Source of the DNA: Bacillota bacterium
Lineage (GTDB): Bacteria > Bacillota > Clostridia > Peptostreptococcales > Anaerovoracaceae
DNA length: 64,000 nt
NCBI GenBank assembly: GCA_019420305.1
Contig: JAHZHL010000008.1
Coordinates: 1 to 64,000, forward strand
Direction of reading: 5' to 3'
The notes beneath the pieces are model-generated. The model searched no databases. It saw nothing but the letters and a program-made list of their open reading frames with translations, and was not told the DNA's origin. How positions within the stretch are numbered: position 1 is the stretch's first letter; each line of letters opens with the position of its first letter. The translations under genes were made by a program, and so were the position numbers. Positions 53,498 through 60,890 of the stretch are shown here, piece after piece.

Positions 53498-54333
53498 TCG
53501 ACTTTCTCCAATGTAATCTTTCCGATCTTCCCTGCCCGGAACTCATCCAGAACCACTCTCGCAATCCGCTCATAATCAATTTTTTTGCCCGGGAGGATGC
53601 ATCCCCGCTTTTGTGCCGCGGCCTCCATTGTTTCCAATGGTGTCGGTTTCAGTTCTTCCAGTTTATAGCGTTGCTCGAGAAGCTCCGGATATTCGTTCTG
53701 AAGCAGAGAAATCAGCTCCAGGGCCAAAGTTGCCACATCCAGAATTTCATCCTTGATAGAGCCGCAGAACGCCAGATTAAGGCCTACCTCGGGATCCTCA
53801 AATTTGGGCCATAAAATTCCCGGCGTATCCAACAGCTGCATGCTGCCCGGGAGGCTCAGCCACTGCTTCCCCTTTGTTACTCCCGGTCGATCGCCTGTCT
53901 GCGCGCTTTTTTTTCCTGTAAGACGGTTGATCAGAGAAGATTTTCCCACATTGGGCACTCCGACAATCATCAGCCGGTATGGTTTTTTTCTCGCCTGCTC
54001 TTTATTTTTTTCCTCCTGAAGACGACCCAGCCGCTTCAAAAGTTGCGTGGTTCCGTCTCCTGACATGCAATTTGTGGTCAGCGCAATCATCCCCTGTTTC
54101 TGAAATACTTCCGCCCAGGCTTTTGTAGCTTCGCTGTCCGCAAGATCGCTCTTATTAAAAATTACAATCCGCTTTTTATCCTTTACCAGGTCATCAATGA
54201 TCGGATTCCTGCTGGATCTGGGGATTCTCGCATCAATCACCTCCAGAACAGCATCCACCAGTTTCAGATTTTCCTGTATCAGCTCTCGGGTTTTTTTCAT
54301 ATGCCCCGGATACCAGTTGATATGTTCTATCAT
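53494..54333 (-). CDS. rbgA: Ribosome biogenesis GTPase RbgA/YlqF
   Basis: Circularly permuted GTPase needed for late 50S assembly. The 279-residue protein starts NWYPGHMKKTRELI, then DAVLEVIDARIP, G4 NKSDLAD, G1 VGVPNVGKSSLINRL, the switch DRPGVTKG and G3 LLDTPGILWPK in the permuted order. The C-terminal ANTAR-like RNA-binding domain follows. It lies between rplS and rnhB as in Bacillus. Confidence 0.96.
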   Translation of the reverse strand: MIEHINWYPGHMKKTRELIQENLKLVDAVLEVIDARIPRSSRNPIIDDLVKDKKRIVIFNKSDLADSEATKAWAEVFQKQGMIALTTNCMSGDGTTQLLKRLGRLQEEKNKEQARKKPYRLMIVGVPNVGKSSLINRLTGKKSAQTGDRPGVTKGKQWLSLPGSMQLLDTPGILWPKFEDPEVGLNLAFCGSIKDEILDVATLALELISLLQNEYPELLEQRYKLEELKPTPLETMEAAAQKRGCILPGKKIDYERIARVVLDEFRAGKIGKITLEKVE

Positions 54334-54357
54334 TTCTCTTTCTCTCCGTCACTGCTA

Positions 54358-54384
54358 CAAAAAGAGGAACCTTTTGGTTCCTCT
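54358..54384 (-). terminator. Terminator after rplS
   Basis: AGAGGAACC (54363-54371) pairs with GGTTCCTCT (54376-54384), four-base loop, and the minus strand ends in Ts. It separates rplS from rbgA, presumably with partial read-through. Confidence 0.85.
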
Positions 54385-54398
54385 CGCTGCATTCAAAA

Positions 54399-54860
54399 CT
54401 ATTCTTCTGTCTTTTCCACTTCTGCTGCAGGCGCTTCTGTTTCTGCTGCCGCTTTTTCCGCTGCTTCAGCCTCAGCTGCCGCCTTTGCTTCGGCGATTGC
54501 CGCCAGCTGTTCTTCGCTGTACTCCTTCGCCTTAATCTTAGCAGATTTACCAGTTCTTTCGCGCATATAGTGAAGTTTTGCTCTTCTGACATCACCGCGT
54601 CTCACAACTTCGATCTTTTCAACCAGTGGTGAATGAATCGGGAATGTCTTTTCAACGCCTACGCCGGAAGCGATTCTTCTTACTGTAAACGTTTCGCTGA
54701 TTCCGCCGTTCTGCTTTTTCAGTACAAATCCTTCAAAAATCTGAATTCTCTCTCTAGAGCCTTCTTTAATTTTAATGTGCACTTTTACCGTGTCTCCCAC
54801 ATTAAACGCAGGGATATCTGTTTTAAGGTAATCCTGTGCAATTGACTGCATCACATTCAT
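54399..54860 (-). CDS. rplS: 50S ribosomal protein L19, extended C-terminus
   Basis: L19 sits at the 30S-50S interface. Residues 1-115 are a normal L19 (IPAFNVGDTVKVHIKIKEG, RIQIFEGFVLKKQNGG, GVGVEKTFPIHSP, RRGDVRRAKLHYMRERTGKSAKIK). An extra tail of about 38 residues, rich in Ala and Glu (AAIAEAKAAAEAEAAEKAA), follows, making 153 residues against the usual 110-120. AAGGAGG precedes the ATG. A likely regulatory leader precedes the gene. Function of the tail is unknown. Confidence 0.95.
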   Translation of the reverse strand: MNVMQSIAQDYLKTDIPAFNVGDTVKVHIKIKEGSRERIQIFEGFVLKKQNGGISETFTVRRIASGVGVEKTFPIHSPLVEKIEVVRRGDVRRAKLHYMRERTGKSAKIKAKEYSEEQLAAIAEAKAAAEAEAAEKAAAETEAPAAEVEKTEE

Positions 54861-54883
54861 TGCTCATTTCCTCCTTCCCTCCA

Positions 54884-54925
54884 AGACGTTCATGGTGCCC
54901 TGTCCGCACCCAGAGGACCGTCCGT
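54884..54925 (-). promoter_or_regulatory. Candidate L19 leader RNA
   Basis: On the minus strand GGACG...CGTCT form an outer stem (54923-54919 with 54888-54884), and GGTGC/GCACC an inner stem, just upstream of the rplS RBS. The layout resembles autoregulatory L19 leaders of Firmicutes. I could not check covariation. Confidence 0.5.
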
Positions 54926-55000
54926 AATAACATCAAACATTTTAGCATGGAAGAACCTGCAATGCAAGGATTTTTTTATTTTTCCCTCTTACTTTTCAAC

Positions 55001-55834
55001 TTATTTTACAACATGAATAATCGCCGCGACTCTGGTTCCCGAATTGTGAAGCTGTCTGACACTTTGGGAAACGACGCCTTTTCTGGCATTCGCCGCGTGA
55101 ATCAGCTTGCCGTTTCCGGAATAGATTCCCGCGTGGCTATAGCGTCCACCGCTCTTAAAAAGCAGGATATCTCCCGGCTTTGCCCGTTTCAGACTTTTTA
55201 TGGAGGAACCTACCTTATACTTTTTAAGAGACTGGCTCAGACCTGCCGAGGAGGTACGTTTTACTTTTTTCTTCGTATCTACATCCGCATTTTTGTACAC
55301 CCAGTATACAAAACCGCTGCAGTCAAATGCTTTTGGGCCGGACGCGCCGGCTCTGTAGCTGGCTCCGATTTTCTTTCTCGCTTTCGCCACAATCTTCTGA
55401 CCGCCACTCTTTTGTGTTTTTTTCTTTACCGTCTTTGAAAACCCACTGTAATATTTCTTCCCGTTCTGTGAAGCAAACGCGCGTATCTTGTAACGGTAAC
55501 GAGTGTCCGCCTTCAGATTTTTGCTTTTAAAGTTGGTTCTGCCGGTGGTTCCGATTTTCCGATACGTTTTTTTCTTCGGAAAATATCTGTAAATTTCGTA
55601 ACCGGACGCGCCGACCGCCTTTTTCCATGTGAGTTTTATCGTCTTTGAGTCCAATGCTTTGCTTTTTACTCCGGACGGAACCGCAACCGCAGGCGCCGCA
55701 TTCTGCGGAGCCGCCTTTTTATGCTGCTCTGCCTGAGTCTGTGCCGCTTCTGCCGCATGACCATGCGCGGGGAAACAGAATATCCCGGCCATAATCGTCA
55801 GTGTTACCGCACAGGTTACAATTTTCTTCCTCAT
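55001..55834 (-). CDS. NlpC/P60 endopeptidase with fibronectin domain
   Basis: A 277-residue secreted cell-wall hydrolase. I chose the ATG at 55834, which fits the promoter at 55890-55918 and gives a signal peptide (MRKKIVTCAVTLTIMAGIFCFPAHGHAAEA). A fibronectin type III-like domain covers about residues 58-145 (LTWKKAVGASGYEIYRYF; SKNLKADTRYRYKIRAFA). The C-terminal NlpC/P60 domain has Cys in KAFDCSGFVYWVY, His in SHAGIYSGNGK and a third residue in IHAANARKG. It likely cleaves peptidoglycan stem peptides. Confidence 0.9.
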   Translation of the reverse strand: MRKKIVTCAVTLTIMAGIFCFPAHGHAAEAAQTQAEQHKKAAPQNAAPAVAVPSGVKSKALDSKTIKLTWKKAVGASGYEIYRYFPKKKTYRKIGTTGRTNFKSKNLKADTRYRYKIRAFASQNGKKYYSGFSKTVKKKTQKSGGQKIVAKARKKIGASYRAGASGPKAFDCSGFVYWVYKNADVDTKKKVKRTSSAGLSQSLKKYKVGSSIKSLKRAKPGDILLFKSGGRYSHAGIYSGNGKLIHAANARKGVVSQSVRQLHNSGTRVAAIIHVVK

Positions 55835-55889
55835 AAAAGCCTCTCTTTGAATTGTTTTTTTCCAGCTTTTATTGAATAACACGGGTATC

Positions 55890-55918
55890 ACTATACCATC
55901 GTTTATGCAAAAAGTCAA
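55890..55918 (-). promoter_or_regulatory. Promoter for NlpC/P60 gene
   Basis: On the minus strand TTGACT (55918-55913) and TATAGT (55895-55890) are 17 bases apart, about 50 bases upstream of the chosen start codon. Confidence 0.7.
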
Positions 55919-55930
55919 ATTCCTCCTCAT

Positions 55931-56231
55931 CCCTTGCGTTCACTAGTATGCAGTATCTTTTTTTATAGATTGGAAAAAATTTCTTTAAAAAAACAGCAAT
56001 CTTTTTTGAAAGACGCTATCTACACACCCTAAAACCATTGATTTTCCTTATTTCATTTTTCCATCGACAACATTCTACATTTTTTCATTATTAATCCGAT
56101 TGTATTTTTGTGTTTTTTAGTAACTAGTTTGCTATTTTCTTTTCAACTCGTCTGCGTATATATATTCTCGCTTTGTGCATTTTTATTCATTGTTATAAAA
56201 TTCAAAACACAACAAACACTCTAATAACAAG
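55931..56231. other. AT-rich gap without a gene
   Basis: About 300 bases of strongly AT-rich DNA with several T-runs and a partial terminator arm at its right edge. I see no coding frame with an RBS and no tRNA or repeat. It separates the Xer recombinase from the NlpC gene. Confidence 0.6.
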
Positions 56232-56263
56232 AAAACTCATCCTTATGCTCTGGGATGAGTTTT
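56232..56263 (-). terminator. Terminator overlapping the end of the recombinase gene
   Basis: AAAACTCATCC (56232-56242) pairs with GGATGAGTTTT (56253-56263). The stop codon (56245-56243) lies in the loop, and the 5' arm on the minus strand lies inside the last codons. A short T-rich stretch follows. Confidence 0.75.
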
Positions 56264-57124
56264 ATCATAAACATCTTTAATTCTGTTTTTGGTAACGGAT
56301 AGATAAATTTCTGTCGCCGACAAATCCTCATGCCCCATCAGCTCCTGTAAAGACTTTAAATCTGCCCCATTCTGAAGCATATGGACCGCAAAGGAATTCC
56401 TTATGATATTTGGGGTCAGTTTTTCCTCCAGTCCTGCTTTTCTTCCATATTCCTTCAAAATCTTCCACAATCCCTGCCTGGTAATCCTCTGTCCGTGATA
56501 GTTTACAAAAAGCGCCGTTTCTTCCATATTATCCCTCAACAAGGTTCTCCTCGCTTCATAAATATAATTTTCCAGTGCCGCTCTTGCGGGTCTCCCTAAA
56601 GGAATAATTCTCGCCTTACGCTGATCCGCCGCGCAAGTGATAAATCCCATCCTTAGGTTCAAATCCTCCACGTTAATGTCAATCAACTCACTGACCCGAA
56701 TTCCCGTAGCGTAAAGGAGTTCCAGAATCGCGCTGTCCCGCACGCCCCGCAAAGTCTTATCCGGAAGCGCCAGCAACCGATCCATTTCCTCCAGTGTCAA
56801 AAACTCCAGCTTTTTTCTTTCAATTTTAGGCGACTTAATATCCTGCGCCGGGTTTTCGTGAATTTCTTCTCTTGCCTGCAGATAATTATAGAACGCGCGA
56901 ATTGACGCCAATTTGCGATTTACAGTGGATGCCGACTTGCCCATGTTTTTCAGTTTTAATAAAAACGCTACCACTTCCGTCCCCTTTGTCTGCCTCAGAT
57001 CCGAAATTCCCCGTTCCTCTTCAAAATCCGCGAATTCCAGCACATCCCGACGATAAGCTTCCAGCGTATTCTTTGCCATTTTCTTTTCATTTTTCAAATA
57101 ATCAAAAAACTGTTCCAGGAGCAT
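56243..57124 (-). CDS. Tyrosine recombinase, XerD-like, catalytic His replaced
   Basis: A 293-residue Xer-type site-specific recombinase, starting at 57124 (AGGAGG upstream). The N-terminal SAM-like domain has LLEQFFDYLKNEKKMAKNTLEAYRRDV; the catalytic domain has Arg in LLYATGIRVSEL, His in LMGHEDLSATEIYL and the nucleophile Tyr in the same segment. The usual P-H-x-x-R-H motif reads TPNIIRNSF, so the catalytic HxxR histidine is Asn. The family form KDVYDKTHPRA ends the protein. It may act in chromosome dimer resolution with altered activity, or be a specialised paralogue. Confidence 0.88.
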   Translation of the reverse strand: MLLEQFFDYLKNEKKMAKNTLEAYRRDVLEFADFEEERGISDLRQTKGTEVVAFLLKLKNMGKSASTVNRKLASIRAFYNYLQAREEIHENPAQDIKSPKIERKKLEFLTLEEMDRLLALPDKTLRGVRDSAILELLYATGIRVSELIDINVEDLNLRMGFITCAADQRKARIIPLGRPARAALENYIYEARRTLLRDNMEETALFVNYHGQRITRQGLWKILKEYGRKAGLEEKLTPNIIRNSFAVHMLQNGADLKSLQELMGHEDLSATEIYLSVTKNRIKDVYDKTHPRA

Positions 57125-57238
57125 TGCGCCACCTCCTTCTCCGCACTCACACACTGACGCAGACATAGTTTTATTATAATCTACGTCTCTTTGGTTTACA
57201 ATAATATTTTGGCGATTTCTGGAATTTTTTGCGGAAAG

Positions 57239-57267
57239 GAATAACCACTGTTTCCCGAACATAGATT
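57239..57267 (+). promoter_or_regulatory. Possible sigma-E-type promoter of spoIIM
   Basis: GAATAAC (57239-57245) and CATAGATT (57260-57267), 14 bases apart, loosely fit the sporulation sigma-E consensus. spoIIM is a sigma-E gene in Bacillus. Match is weak. Confidence 0.35.
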
Positions 57268-57293
57268 AGCTAAGTAGATAGGAGGCACATAAG

Positions 57294-57920
57294 ATGAAAC
57301 GAATTCGCAATAATCGGATGCATACACTGAATCAGGCAGTATCACTGGCTGCCGGAAGCAAAAAAACGCTCCTGCTTTCCCTCTTTTTCTTCCTCACCGG
57401 AATTTCCACAGGAATTTTTCTGGAGCTGACCATGCAGGCAGGCGAAAAAAGCAGTATCGCGGGATATCTCCAGCAGTATCTTTTTATGGATACCAGTTCC
57501 ATCGAATATCCAAACCCGTTCTTTTCTTCTCTTTCCAGCAATCTGCTCCTTCTTCTGATTATATTTCTTTCCGGTCTGTCGGCGCTTGGTTTTCCCGCGG
57601 CGCTTGCCGCGCTCACGTATAAGGGAATGGCACTGGGCTTTTGTACAGGTCTGATCGCGGAAACATTAAAAAACAAGGGTCTTTTTGTCATTCTGACTTC
57701 TCTGGTACCTCAAAATCTGCTCCTTCTCCCCGCCTTTATTCTGGCTGTCTGCGCCGCGGTGAATTATGCGCTGCTGTCCCTCCGCAGGAACCGGGCAGCA
57801 AAAAGGAACCTGAAAGAGACTTCCGGTTCCTATCTGTTTCTGACGCTCCTCCTGGCCGCCGTTATCGCTCTCGCCTGCGGCCTTGAAGCTATTTTATATC
57901 CAGTTGTTCTTTCGCCATAA
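57294..57920 (+). CDS. spoIIM: Stage II sporulation protein M
   Basis: SpoIIM, SpoIID and SpoIIP form the engulfment complex in the mother cell. The 208-residue protein has about five membrane helices and the family block FFFLTGISTGIF, LLLLLIIFLSGLSALGFP and AALTYKGMALGFCTGLIAETLKNKGL. GGAGGC precedes the ATG. Its 3' end overlaps the convergent Nudix gene by 32 bases. Confidence 0.93.
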   Translation: MKRIRNNRMHTLNQAVSLAAGSKKTLLLSLFFFLTGISTGIFLELTMQAGEKSSIAGYLQQYLFMDTSSIEYPNPFFSSLSSNLLLLLIIFLSGLSALGFPAALAALTYKGMALGFCTGLIAETLKNKGLFVILTSLVPQNLLLLPAFILAVCAAVNYALLSLRRNRAAKRNLKETSGSYLFLTLLLAAVIALACGLEAILYPVVLSP

Positions 57921-58428
57921 AGATAGCCGCGATCGTCTTAGCGTCCACCAGTTTCCCGAAGGCAGCCATTTTATAGGCTTCCTTGAAATCATACTCCAGG
58001 ATCTCAAGCGCTTCATCCTCATCCGGCTCTGCTTCTCCGGCAGTCAGACCGGTTGCCGCATACAGGTGAATCACTTCTTCTGTATAGGCTACGCTTGGGT
58101 TGATTTTTCCCAGATAGCGCAGATGCTCCGCCGTATATCCGGTCTCTTCTTTCAGTTCTCTGCGCGCGGTTTCTTCCGGATTTGTCTCCCCCTTGTCAAT
58201 CTTTCCTGCCGGAATTTCCAGAAGAACACTTCCGCTCGGATATCGGAACTGCTTCACCATTACCAGCTTTCCTTCTTCTGTAATGGGAACAATCGCCACT
58301 GCTCCGTTGTGCTCCACGATCTCCCGGTACGCGGTTCCATTGGGCGCCGTCACCGTATCCCTTCTCAGATTAAGAATGGCTCCTTCATAGATTCTCTGGC
58401 TTTCTATTCGTTTTTCCTCAAAAATCAT
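57889..58428 (-). CDS. Nudix hydrolase (ADP-ribose pyrophosphatase type)
   Basis: A 179-residue Nudix enzyme that hydrolyses nucleoside diphosphates linked to other groups, most like ADP-ribose pyrophosphatase. The Nudix box GKIDKGETNPEETARRELKEETGYT is complete, with the three metal-binding Glu residues in RELKEE. Preceded by VVEHNGAVAIVPI and KQFRYPSGSVLLEIPAG, typical of the ADPRase group. The gene is upstream of no close partner; proC follows 27 bases away in the same direction. Confidence 0.92.
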   Translation of the reverse strand: MIFEEKRIESQRIYEGAILNLRRDTVTAPNGTAYREIVEHNGAVAIVPITEEGKLVMVKQFRYPSGSVLLEIPAGKIDKGETNPEETARRELKEETGYTAEHLRYLGKINPSVAYTEEVIHLYAATGLTAGEAEPDEDEALEILEYDFKEAYKMAAFGKLVDAKTIAAIFMAKEQLDIK

Positions 58429-58455
58429 AGTCCCTCCCTGCGCCTGTGCGCGTCT

Positions 58456-59259
58456 TTATTTTGTCATGGATTTTGATTTATCCACCGCGGCCTGAAATCC
58501 GTCTTTGACGTTCTGTTCAAATCCGTTCTCAAAAAGGCGGTTCACTGCTTCGATTGTCGTGCCTCCCGGCGAGCAGACATTGATACGCAGCTGTTCCGGA
58601 CTGAGATCGCTTTCCAGCACCATTTTCGCCGCGCCCAGTACAGCCTGTGCCGCGAAAACCCGCGCCTTTTCCTTCTCCATTCCATTCTCGCAAGCAGCCT
58701 CCATTAAGGCTTCAATATACATATAAGTATAGGCCGGACTGCTTCCACTCACGCCAATTACGCAGTGGATCAATGATTCCTCTACTTCCTCCGCTTTTCC
58801 TATGGTTTGGAAAATCTCCAGCGCCCGCGAAAAATCTTCTTCCTCCACGTTCTGATTCCTGCACACGGCAATCATGGCTTCTCCTACCTGCGCCGGGGTA
58901 TTGGGCATAATCCGTATGATTTTGCGATCGCTGCCCAGATACTGCTCGATCCGCGAAATGCTCACTCCTGCCGCCATGGAAATAATCAGCTTGTCTCTTG
59001 TACAGGCTCCCGCGATTTCCGGCAGAACCGTCTCGAACAGATTTGGTTTTACGCCTAAAATAAGGACATCGCTTTTTTCCGCCAGTTCTGTTTCCGCGCC
59101 GCAGGCGGTCACTGCTTTAAACTCCCGAGCCAGGCTACTGCGTACATCTTCTTTTTTATCATAGACCAAAATACTGTCGCCTTTTTTCTCCGCGGCAGGC
59201 GCGTAGCCTCTTAATATCGCGCCGCCCATGTTTCCCGCGCCGATAAATCCAATTTTCAT
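58456..59259 (-). CDS. proC: Pyrroline-5-carboxylate reductase
   Basis: Last step of proline synthesis, reducing P5C with NAD(P)H. The 267-residue protein has the Rossmann motif IGFIGAGNMGGAILRGY, SDVLILGVKPN, the segment RIMPNTPAQVGEAMIAV, VIGVSGSSPAYTYMYIEAL and the C-terminal VCSPGGTTIEAV. It follows proB by seven bases. Confidence 0.96.
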   Translation of the reverse strand: MKIGFIGAGNMGGAILRGYAPAAEKKGDSILVYDKKEDVRSSLAREFKAVTACGAETELAEKSDVLILGVKPNLFETVLPEIAGACTRDKLIISMAAGVSISRIEQYLGSDRKIIRIMPNTPAQVGEAMIAVCRNQNVEEEDFSRALEIFQTIGKAEEVEESLIHCVIGVSGSSPAYTYMYIEALMEAACENGMEKEKARVFAAQAVLGAAKMVLESDLSPEQLRINVCSPGGTTIEAVNRLFENGFEQNVKDGFQAAVDKSKSMTK

Positions 59260-59266
59260 CTTCTGT

Positions 59267-60067
59267 TTACCTCCCTGTAAATACGGTTCCCGTTTCTTCC
59301 TGGCCGAGAGCCTTCTTTATAATATCCGTTTTTTTTCCGTTCAGCAGAACCATCGGGATTCCATACCGGTTCACAAGGCGCGCCGCTTCAATTTTTGTGG
59401 CGATTCCGCCTGTTCCAAAGCTGCTCTTTTCTCCGATATCAATCGTTTCCAGCAGCTGATCGATATCCGCGACTTCCTCAATCAGTTTCGCGTCCTGTTC
59501 ATTTTTCGGGTCCTTGTCGTAGACCCCGTCAATATCGCTTAGGACAATCAGAAGATCCGCGTTCCACAGATTTGCCGTATGGGCGCTGAGCGTATCGTTA
59601 TCGCCAATCCGGATTTCATCAACGCTGACACTGTCATTCTCGTTTATAACCGGAACGACCCCTTCGTCTACCAGCGTAAACAACGCGTTGCGGATGTTCA
59701 GCGTCCGGTGCGGCTCTTTAAAATCACCCCGGGTCAGCAAAATCTGCCCCACATGGAAGCCGTAATCGGCAAAATACTCCTTATACGCCATCATCAGTTC
59801 TACTTGTCCGATCGCGCACAAAGCCTGTTTGTAATTCATATCGCCCCTGCGGCTCCATTTATTGATCGCTCCCACGCCGCAAATCCCGGCTCCCGAAGAA
59901 ACCATAATAACCTGTTTATTTTTCTTTATCAGGTCGCTGGCCTGTTCCGCGATATTGTGAAGCACTTCCCGGTTCACCGCGCCGCGGTCATCGGAAAGCA
60001 CATTGCTCCCAACCTTAATTACAATCTTGCGGCTGTCTTTTATCAGTTCGCTGATTGTGCTCATCAT
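59267..60067 (-). CDS. proB: Glutamate 5-kinase (no PUA domain)
   Basis: First step of proline synthesis, phosphorylating glutamate. The 266-residue amino acid kinase has VIKVGSNVLSD, VSSGAGICGVGAIN, VINENDSVSVDEIRIGDNDTLSAHTANL, DIDGVYDKDP and GTGGIATKIEAARL. It ends after the kinase domain and lacks the C-terminal PUA domain of the E. coli enzyme, as in many Firmicutes. The partner proA is 2 kb away, on the opposite strand. Confidence 0.96.
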   Translation of the reverse strand: MMSTISELIKDSRKIVIKVGSNVLSDDRGAVNREVLHNIAEQASDLIKKNKQVIMVSSGAGICGVGAINKWSRRGDMNYKQALCAIGQVELMMAYKEYFADYGFHVGQILLTRGDFKEPHRTLNIRNALFTLVDEGVVPVINENDSVSVDEIRIGDNDTLSAHTANLWNADLLIVLSDIDGVYDKDPKNEQDAKLIEEVADIDQLLETIDIGEKSSFGTGGIATKIEAARLVNRYGIPMVLLNGKKTDIIKKALGQEETGTVFTGR

Positions 60068-60172
60068 TTATCGCCTCTTTCTTCATTATATATAACGGTA
60101 TCAGTATACGATAAATTCCCAAAAGCCGCAATAGATAAGAAGGGAAAACCGGTATACGTCCCGGGCAAAGTA

Positions 60173-60222
60173 AAAGACGGAGCGTTCCCGGGGTTCAGCA
60201 TATGTAAACCTGCTCCGTCTTT
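60173..60222 (-). terminator. Terminator after spoVS
   Basis: AAAGACGGAGC (60173-60183) pairs with GCTCCGTCTTT (60212-60222). The 28-base loop is long, but the minus strand has a T-run, and it lies just after the spoVS stop. Confidence 0.6.
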
Positions 60223-60255
60223 ATTCTTCTCTCTTTTGTGCCCGGCTATCCTTTT

Positions 60256-60516
60256 TTACCGGGGCTCGACAATCAGTTTGATCGCGGTTCGTTCTTCTCC
60301 CTCGATTTCAATATCCGTAAAAGCGGGAACGGTTACAAGGTCAATGCCGCTCGGCGCTACAAATCCTCTTGCTATCGCGATTGCCTTTACCGCCTGGTTG
60401 AGAGCCCCTGCTCCGATTGACTGAATTTCTGCTCCTCCTTTTTCTCTCAATACTCCTGCGAGTGCTCCTGCCACCGAATTCGGATTTGATTTCGCTGATA
60501 CTTTTAAAACTTCCAC
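60256..60516 (-). CDS. spoVS: Stage V sporulation protein S
   Basis: A small Alba-like protein needed for cell cycle and spore coat progression in Bacillus. A GTG start at 60516, with AAGGAGG eight bases upstream, gives 86 residues, exactly the Bacillus length: VEVLKVSAKSNPNSVAGALAG, GAGALNQAVKAIAIARGFV and ERTAIKLIVEPR. It is nearly identical in pattern to Bacillus SpoVS. Stand-alone gene between proB and the candidate small RNA. Confidence 0.96.
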   Translation of the reverse strand: MEVLKVSAKSNPNSVAGALAGVLREKGGAEIQSIGAGALNQAVKAIAIARGFVAPSGIDLVTVPAFTDIEIEGEERTAIKLIVEPR

Positions 60517-60704
60517 GTATACATCCTCCTTAATCTCATTGATCATTTACGCATCCCCTTCCGGGTTTTTCTGTCTCCTTCGGAGGCGACTGTTTCTGAC
60601 GTCTCCTGTATCTAATTATATAATCCAAAAATGCCATTTTATAGCAAAAAAATACGACAAATTCCTTCAAAAATTTCTTTTTTCTAAAATTTTGAGACAA
60701 CCCC

Positions 60705-60831
60705 TTGATTTTTTTGACATGAACGGCTATAATCAAATTGTGGTTATCCCCCTGATAACCTCATTAATCTCTAATCCCAATACCCCTTTTGAACAAAACA
60801 GACTGCTCCCCTGCAGTCTGTTTTGTTTTTT
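60705..60831 (+). ncRNA. Candidate small RNA with own promoter and terminator
   Basis: TTGATT (60705-60710) and TATAAT (60728-60733) are 17 bases apart; transcription should begin near 60740. The transcript would contain hairpin GGTTATC/GATAACC (60742-60748 with 60754-60760), a single-stranded linker and the terminator CAAAACAGACTGC/GCAGTCTGTTTTG (60794-60806 with 60813-60825) with six Ts. About 90 bases, no ORF. It could instead be an attenuator leader of the downstream nuclease gene. Confidence 0.5.
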
Positions 60832-60890
60832 GTAAATGTTTTATAAAAGAAAATATGGTATAATCCTATTACGGGAGAAAGTTGAGATTT

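Noticed and set aside
56243..57124. Prophage or integrative element integrase
   Set aside because: The sequence is Xer-like with the conserved HPRA end, and no phage or conjugation genes, att-like repeats or tRNA target lie nearby.
60536..60736. 66-codon minus-strand frame upstream of spoVS
   Set aside because: Lys-rich, AT-driven frame without RBS that overlaps a promoter region; no family features.
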